This document shows positions 60,256-64,000 of a stretch of 64,000 bases of DNA, piece by piece. The notes under the pieces were generated by a model. It did not search any database. It was not told the origin of the DNA and worked only from the letters and a program-made list of their open reading frames with translations. Numbering within the stretch: the stretch's first letter is position 1; each line of letters starts with the position of its first letter. This DNA is from Deltaproteobacteria bacterium (GTDB taxonomy: Bacteria > Myxococcota_A > UBA796 > GCA-2862545), in contig SBGP01000095.1 of assembly GCA_006226595.1 (NCBI GenBank), positions 310,001 through 374,000 of the forward strand, in the 5' to 3' direction. The translations under genes were made by a program, and so were the position numbers.

Positions 60256-61006
60256 CGAGCAGCTCCCGCTGCTTGACCACCGAGTGGTACATCACGCCCT
60301 GCACCAGCGCGAGGACCGGCGTCGCGACGAGGAAGCCGATGCCGAGGGTGAGACAACCGAAGGCGACCACACCGAGTCCGAACACCAGGTTGATGATGAA
60401 GATGTCCATCTTCTGGCCGTCGGTGATCGCCATGCTCTCGCTCATCGCCTCGATCGGCCCCATCTGCCGATCGACGATGAGGTACAGCGTGAAGTACAGC
60501 ATCAGGCTCAGGATGATGCCGGGCACGATGAGCAGCAGGAAGCCGACCACGAGCACGATGCCCATGATGAAGCTCGCCGCGAGGGCCGACAGGTAGCTGC
60601 GCCCCTCGGTGAACAGCATCATGATGTCCGCTTCCCGGCCGAAAGCCAGGTTGAGGAAGATGCGGATGGCGCCGAGCTGCACGAACAGACCGACCGCGAA
60701 GCCGACCAGCTGCGCGCCGAGCGAAGCCAGCGCGAGCACGAGCACCATGGTGTCGTCGCCCTCGTACGCGTACTGCTCGCGCGCGATGTCGCTGGCGACC
60801 TCGATCGCATCGAACGGAAGGCCGACGAGCACCGGGATGATCACCGCGGCGAGCACGACGAGCGGGTTCTCCATGAGCAGCTCGATGGCCCGATTGAGGA
60901 CCGGACCCGGGCTCAGGTTCGCGGGCTCGCGGGAGCCGGGATCGTAGGTCTCGTCGTCGAAGGCCGGTTCGTTGGCCGGCGCAAACGGGTTCGATTCGTC
61001 GCTCAA
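60239..61006 (-). CDS. Multi-pass membrane protein of unknown function
   Basis: The 255-residue protein has an acidic N-terminal tail of about 45 residues and then about six membrane helices (for example VVLAAVIIPVLVGLPF and GIVLVVGFLLLIVPGIILSLML). The VPGIILSLMLYF segment resembles glycerophosphoryl diester phosphodiesterase-membrane and DUF975-like proteins. I chose TTG 61006, 5 bases after GGAGG; TTG 61018 would add four residues. It overlaps the MOSC gene, and its role is unknown. Confidence 0.75.
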   Translation of the reverse strand: MSDESNPFAPANEPAFDDETYDPGSREPANLSPGPVLNRAIELLMENPLVVLAAVIIPVLVGLPFDAIEVASDIAREQYAYEGDDTMVLVLALASLGAQLVGFAVGLFVQLGAIRIFLNLAFGREADIMMLFTEGRSYLSALAASFIMGIVLVVGFLLLIVPGIILSLMLYFTLYLIVDRQMGPIEAMSESMAITDGQKMDIFIINLVFGLGVVAFGCLTLGIGFLVATPVLALVQGVMYHSVVKQRELLDELGL

Positions 61007-61071
61007 GCAGCCCTCCAAGGTGCGGGAAGGCTAGCCGACCGCGGCGACCTCGCGCCAGCCGAAGCGCGAAC

Positions 61072-61767
61072 TCACCACCAGGGAGGATAGGCCTCCTCGC
61101 CCCACAGCCCGATCATGCCGTCCGCGCACTCCTGCCAGTAGTCGGTGCAGGGGTCGGCATCGCGCACCGCCTCGGGGATGACGAGGTCCGAGGGCGAAGC
61201 GATTCCCGCGGCTTCCCACGCGGCGAAGGCGTCGGGGGTCATGCTGTCGAACACCGGGAACGGCTGGTCTCGGCGCTCGAGCGCGATGTCGAACGAGGTC
61301 GGGTGCTCGGCCACCTGGCTCGGGTTCGACACGTCGCAGTCGCGCAGGTCCCCGAACGCCACGAGGTCGCCGGCAGACACCGGCCCCTCCTCGACCTGGG
61401 GGTTCACGTGGAACAGCTTGATGTACACGCCCGGCTGGGCATCGGGGCGCAGGTACATGCGGTGGCCCAGCGGCTCACCGAAGCAATCGAGGTAGCGGCT
61501 GTCCTCGGCGATGCGGAACACCCGACCGTCGAAGGGCGCGACCACCTCGAGCTGGTCGTTGGACACGGCGAAGCTGTCGAGCGGGTGCAGGTAGTGCTTC
61601 ATGCTGCGGTTGCTCTCGCCGAGCCCGCTGTAGTCGTGGCCACAGCAGGACCGGTACATCGAGACCCGCGCCAGATCGGCCGGATCGACGAACGAGGTCG
61701 TGAGCAGGTCGGGCTCGGGCTCCGCGCACGCGGTGAGCGCGACGAGCAGGCTCCAGCGCTTGCGCAT
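61072..61767 (-). CDS. Catalytically degenerate M23-like lipoprotein
   Basis: The 231-residue product has a lipobox signal (LLVALTAC). The middle resembles a duplicated hybrid motif as in M23 peptidases: VVAPFDGRVFRI, then VYIKLFHVNPQVEEGPVSAGDLVAFGD. Where active enzymes carry HxH, this one reads TSFDIALE, so zinc binding is probably lost. Four or more Cys suggest disulfides. GGAGG lies 7 bases before ATG 61767. It may bind wall or partner proteins instead of cutting, as EnvC-type factors do. Confidence 0.7.
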   Translation of the reverse strand: MRKRWSLLVALTACAEPEPDLLTTSFVDPADLARVSMYRSCCGHDYSGLGESNRSMKHYLHPLDSFAVSNDQLEVVAPFDGRVFRIAEDSRYLDCFGEPLGHRMYLRPDAQPGVYIKLFHVNPQVEEGPVSAGDLVAFGDLRDCDVSNPSQVAEHPTSFDIALERRDQPFPVFDSMTPDAFAAWEAAGIASPSDLVIPEAVRDADPCTDYWQECADGMIGLWGEEAYPPWW

Positions 61768-61825
61768 GTGGCGTCCTCCCAAGGCGAAAGCCTTGTTTCC
61801 GAGGATACCGCGCCGCGCCCCCTGC

Positions 61826-62806
61826 TCAGTACCCGGCCTTCGCGAGGGCCGCGTCGACCACGTCCCCGAGGAAGTCCACGCCCGTGAACGCCTCGGCGTC
61901 CGAGAACCCGCCGGCGGCGAACACGTTCGCCTCGACGACGACGTTGCCGATCACGTCGAGTCCAACGAGGAACAGGCCGTCTTCGCGGAGCTTGGGCCCC
62001 ACCGATTCCACCAGCGCGCGAATGGCGTCGGTGGCCTTGCCAGGCGCGGGCTTGCCACCGACGTGCACGTTGCTGCGGAAGTCGCTGCCGCTAGGCACGC
62101 GGCGCACCGCCGCGACCTGGCCATCGCGCTCGATCAGCCGTCCATCGAGGAGCAGCACGCGCGTGTCGCCGTCGCGGGCCTCGGGCACGAAGCCCTGCAC
62201 CATCGCCAGGCCCGAGCGAAAGATCACGTCGACGATCTGGTTGAAGTTCGGGTCGTCCGCGCCGCGCACGACGAACACGTCGCGCCCCCGCGTGCCGATC
62301 ACCGGCTTGAGCACCGCGGGACCGGCGAGCTCTTCGACGAAGGCCCGGGCCGCCTCGGCGTTGCGGGTGACCAGGGTCGGCGGGCGCGCGGTGATGGGCA
62401 GCCGCGACAGGTACAGCTTGCTGCGCGCGAGCATCAGGCCGCGAGGGCTGTTGAGCACGGGGATGCCCGCATCCTCGAGGGCGGCGAGCTGCTCGAGCAC
62501 CATCGCGTGGACCGTGCCCGGACCGCGGCCCGGGTTCACCCGGATCCACACCATGCCCGCGTCGTTGAGATCCACCGGGACCGGCGCCACCGACCGCAGC
62601 TGCTCGACCAGTTTCTGCGTCGAGCTCGCGCGCGTCGCCATACGCGCCCGCCCGCGCAAGCGGCCGTCGGGCATGATGTCGATGCCGTCCGCGCCGATCA
62701 CGCCCACGGGTACGCCACGCGCGGCCATGCGCAGCACGAGATCCGCCGTGCTCTGGGTCGGCTTCATCGTGCTGACCGAGTTGATGATCACGTAGCAGGG
62801 ACGCAT
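61826..62806 (-). CDS. RimK/GshB-like ATP-grasp ligase
   Basis: The 326-residue protein is an ATP-grasp enzyme: an N-terminal preATP-grasp part (YVIINSVSTMKPTQST), NSPRGLMLARSKLYL, PAVLKPVIGTRGRDVFVV as the ATP lysine region, and the metal end LVGLDVIGNVVVEANVFA. The layout is close to glutathione synthase and RimK alpha-glutamate ligase. It would join an acid to an amine with ATP. ATG 62806 shares its A with the stop of the upstream aspartoacylase-like gene (TGATG). That pairing with an AspA/AstE hydrolase recurs in other genomes and suggests a peptide-like modification pathway. Confidence 0.82.
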   Translation of the reverse strand: MRPCYVIINSVSTMKPTQSTADLVLRMAARGVPVGVIGADGIDIMPDGRLRGRARMATRASSTQKLVEQLRSVAPVPVDLNDAGMVWIRVNPGRGPGTVHAMVLEQLAALEDAGIPVLNSPRGLMLARSKLYLSRLPITARPPTLVTRNAEAARAFVEELAGPAVLKPVIGTRGRDVFVVRGADDPNFNQIVDVIFRSGLAMVQGFVPEARDGDTRVLLLDGRLIERDGQVAAVRRVPSGSDFRSNVHVGGKPAPGKATDAIRALVESVGPKLREDGLFLVGLDVIGNVVVEANVFAAGGFSDAEAFTGVDFLGDVVDAALAKAGY

Positions 62807-63786
62807 CAGCCCTCTCCTCCGAACACGTGGGGCGGGGCGACGACCCCGAGGTGCAGGATGCGCGCTCCGGTATCCGCGACCGGGTCGACGCTGTGGCCGA
62901 TGATCACGCCATCCTCGGGGGCGACGTAGCGTCGCGTCTCGTCGCCGAACACGTCGCGGAGCACGGCGACATCCTCGCCGGCGGAGACGTGCTGGGTCAC
63001 CCGCGGCAGGATCTCGAGCAGGCCGCCGTGATCGGTGAACATCCACGACGAGCGGGAGCACACGACCGGCGGGTCGGTGACCGCGACCTGGCGCTTGGCG
63101 ACCATGCCGAGCTCGGAGAGCACCGCCCGCAGTCCGGTCCGGGTCTTCTTCACGTACTCGCGCTGGAAGCGGTGGGCGCTGCCGATCTCGACGGTGATCG
63201 CGGGAATGCCCATCGAAGCGGCACATCCGCGGAGGGTGCCGTCGGCGGGCGGGTTGTGGACGATGATCTCCGGCCGCATGAGCCGCGCCATCTGGGCGGT
63301 GCGCGGGTTGTTCATGTCCGCGCGGATGTACAGGCAGTTCACGCGCCCGAAGCTGGCGGTGTGAAGATCGAGCAGCACGTCGAGTCGCCGCACCACCCGC
63401 TCGGTGAACCGCCACGCGAGCACCTCGGCCTCGCGCCCATGCGGCTTGCCGGGGAACAGGTGGTTGAGGTCGCTGCCGTCGTCCGTGCGCCGCTGGTGCA
63501 GCAGGAAGCCGCCGATGTTGACCACCGGAACGCCGACCAGCGTGCCCTTGAGCTTCTGCGTGTCGATGTGGTGCAGCAGACGGTGGATGGTGTTGACGCC
63601 ATTCACCTCGTTGCCGTGGACCGCAGCGGTGATGCCGACGACCGGTCCGTCCCGCTCACCGCGAGCCACCAGGATTGGCAAGCGAACGGCACGGCCGAGC
63701 CCGTCGTGGAGCATGTCCAGCCACAGCCGGTGCAGGCCGGCGGGCAGGTCGTCGAAGGCGAGCGCCTCGACGGAGCGGGAGTTCAT
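62806..63786 (-). CDS. Succinylglutamate desuccinylase/aspartoacylase-like metallohydrolase
   Basis: The 326-residue protein matches the AstE/AspA (M14-like) family: VHGNEVNGVN with the zinc HxxE, DGSDLNHLFPG, LLDLHTA with the third ligand, and ITVEIGSAH with a catalytic glutamate. It should remove an acyl group from an amino-acid amide. The C-terminal half (about 240-326) is a beta-rich biotinyl/lipoyl-like domain. ATG 63786 overlaps the stop of the upstream gene (ATGA), and its own stop overlaps the ATP-grasp gene. Confidence 0.85.
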   Translation of the reverse strand: MNSRSVEALAFDDLPAGLHRLWLDMLHDGLGRAVRLPILVARGERDGPVVGITAAVHGNEVNGVNTIHRLLHHIDTQKLKGTLVGVPVVNIGGFLLHQRRTDDGSDLNHLFPGKPHGREAEVLAWRFTERVVRRLDVLLDLHTASFGRVNCLYIRADMNNPRTAQMARLMRPEIIVHNPPADGTLRGCAASMGIPAITVEIGSAHRFQREYVKKTRTGLRAVLSELGMVAKRQVAVTDPPVVCSRSSWMFTDHGGLLEILPRVTQHVSAGEDVAVLRDVFGDETRRYVAPEDGVIIGHSVDPVADTGARILHLGVVAPPHVFGGEG

Positions 63787-64000
63787 TCGAGGATCTCCTG
63801 AGCGAGGGTCGGGTCGGGGACCAGCGTGGCGAACAGGCGCTTCTTGAACTTGCCTTTCGTCGAGCGCAGGCGCTGGGCCATGCGGTCGATGGCGAGCACC
63901 GAGAGGCAGGTCTGGATGTAGGCCTCGGTGAGGTCGTCGAGGCCGAGACCGAGGCGGTTGAAGTCCCGCTGATCGAAGAGCATCAGCCGGTTGGGCTCGG
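63783..64000 (-). CDS. Unidentified protein, C-terminal end (partial)
   Basis: Only 72 residues are visible and the frame is open to the right edge. They include LMLFDQRDFNRLGLGLDDL, then a helical part with a Lys/Arg-rich end (STKGKFKKRLFATL). I do not recognise the family. The gene overlaps the aspartoacylase-like start by 4 bases, so it is part of the same operon with the ATP-grasp ligase and is probably the first or an upstream member. A DUF1704/QEGLA or other ligase partner would fit the context but cannot be shown. Confidence 0.6.
   Translation of the reverse strand, partial: EPNRLMLFDQRDFNRLGLGLDDLTEAYIQTCLSVLAIDRMAQRLRSTKGKFKKRLFATLVPDPTLAQEILE

Overview
This window is high-GC DNA (roughly 70% by eye) from a Gram-negative bacterium. 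The signs are many lipoprotein signal peptides, beta-barrel and periplasmic proteins, RND and Trk transporters, and a periplasmic diheme cytochrome. Ser/Thr kinases fused to sensor domains, an FHA-GGDEF protein, Asp-Thr-Gly-rich lipoproteins and a very large iterative lipid/polyketide synthase point to a deltaproteobacterium or Myxococcota-like organism. That placement is inferred from gene content; no rRNA or other decisive marker is present. Genes are tightly packed, with many 4-base stop/start overlaps and several convergent pairs whose stop codons touch or overlap. I see no insertion sequence, prophage, CRISPR array, tRNA or rRNA gene.

Layout. 1-7956: a translationally coupled potassium/osmotic cluster of TrkA (partial), TrkH, a 1487-residue Kef-type antiporter fused to a coiled-coil and ATPase-like region, an MscS-like channel with a His/acidic-rich periplasmic part, and a small lipoprotein. 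8200-14066: secreted protein, fatty acid hydroxylase, class V aminotransferase, glutathione synthase, TPR protein. 14068-17086: a Ser/Thr kinase with a Cache sensor, divergent from an FHA-GGDEF diguanylate cyclase. 17174-34354: mostly envelope proteins (lipoproteins, DUF481 barrel, LysM/BON protein, RND exporter, HEAT-repeat lipoprotein, M23 and aspartyl-protease-like proteins, PDZ protein, LVIVD and diheme-peroxidase lipoproteins, a LETM1-like protein). 34689-37604: dnaX-ybaB-recR-thiS. 37614-46712: envelope proteins, infA, a Nudix protein, a DUF885 peptidase, a CTP-dependent lipid kinase homologue, a Ser/Thr kinase fused to a PhnD-like binding domain, and a GNAT acetyltransferase.

46900-57438 is the standout: one 3512-residue protein with the order NMO-like, KS, AT, ACP, KS, ACP, ACP, ACP, KR, DH, PPTase. 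It resembles PUFA synthases and enediyne PKSs but carries everything, including its own phosphopantetheinyl transferase, on one chain. In all four carrier domains the attachment serine is replaced by threonine. 57672-64000 holds lipoproteins (one Kunitz-like, one HExxH metalloprotease-like), a MOSC protein, a membrane protein, a dead M23-like protein, and an operon of an ATP-grasp ligase, an AspA/AstE-like hydrolase and a third, truncated gene.

Regulation. Several start codons sit only 6-9 bases downstream of a TANNNT box (both kinases, the GGDEF gene, two lipoprotein genes and one GTG-start gene). This suggests leaderless transcripts are common here. Other genes have ordinary GGAGG ribosome binding sites.
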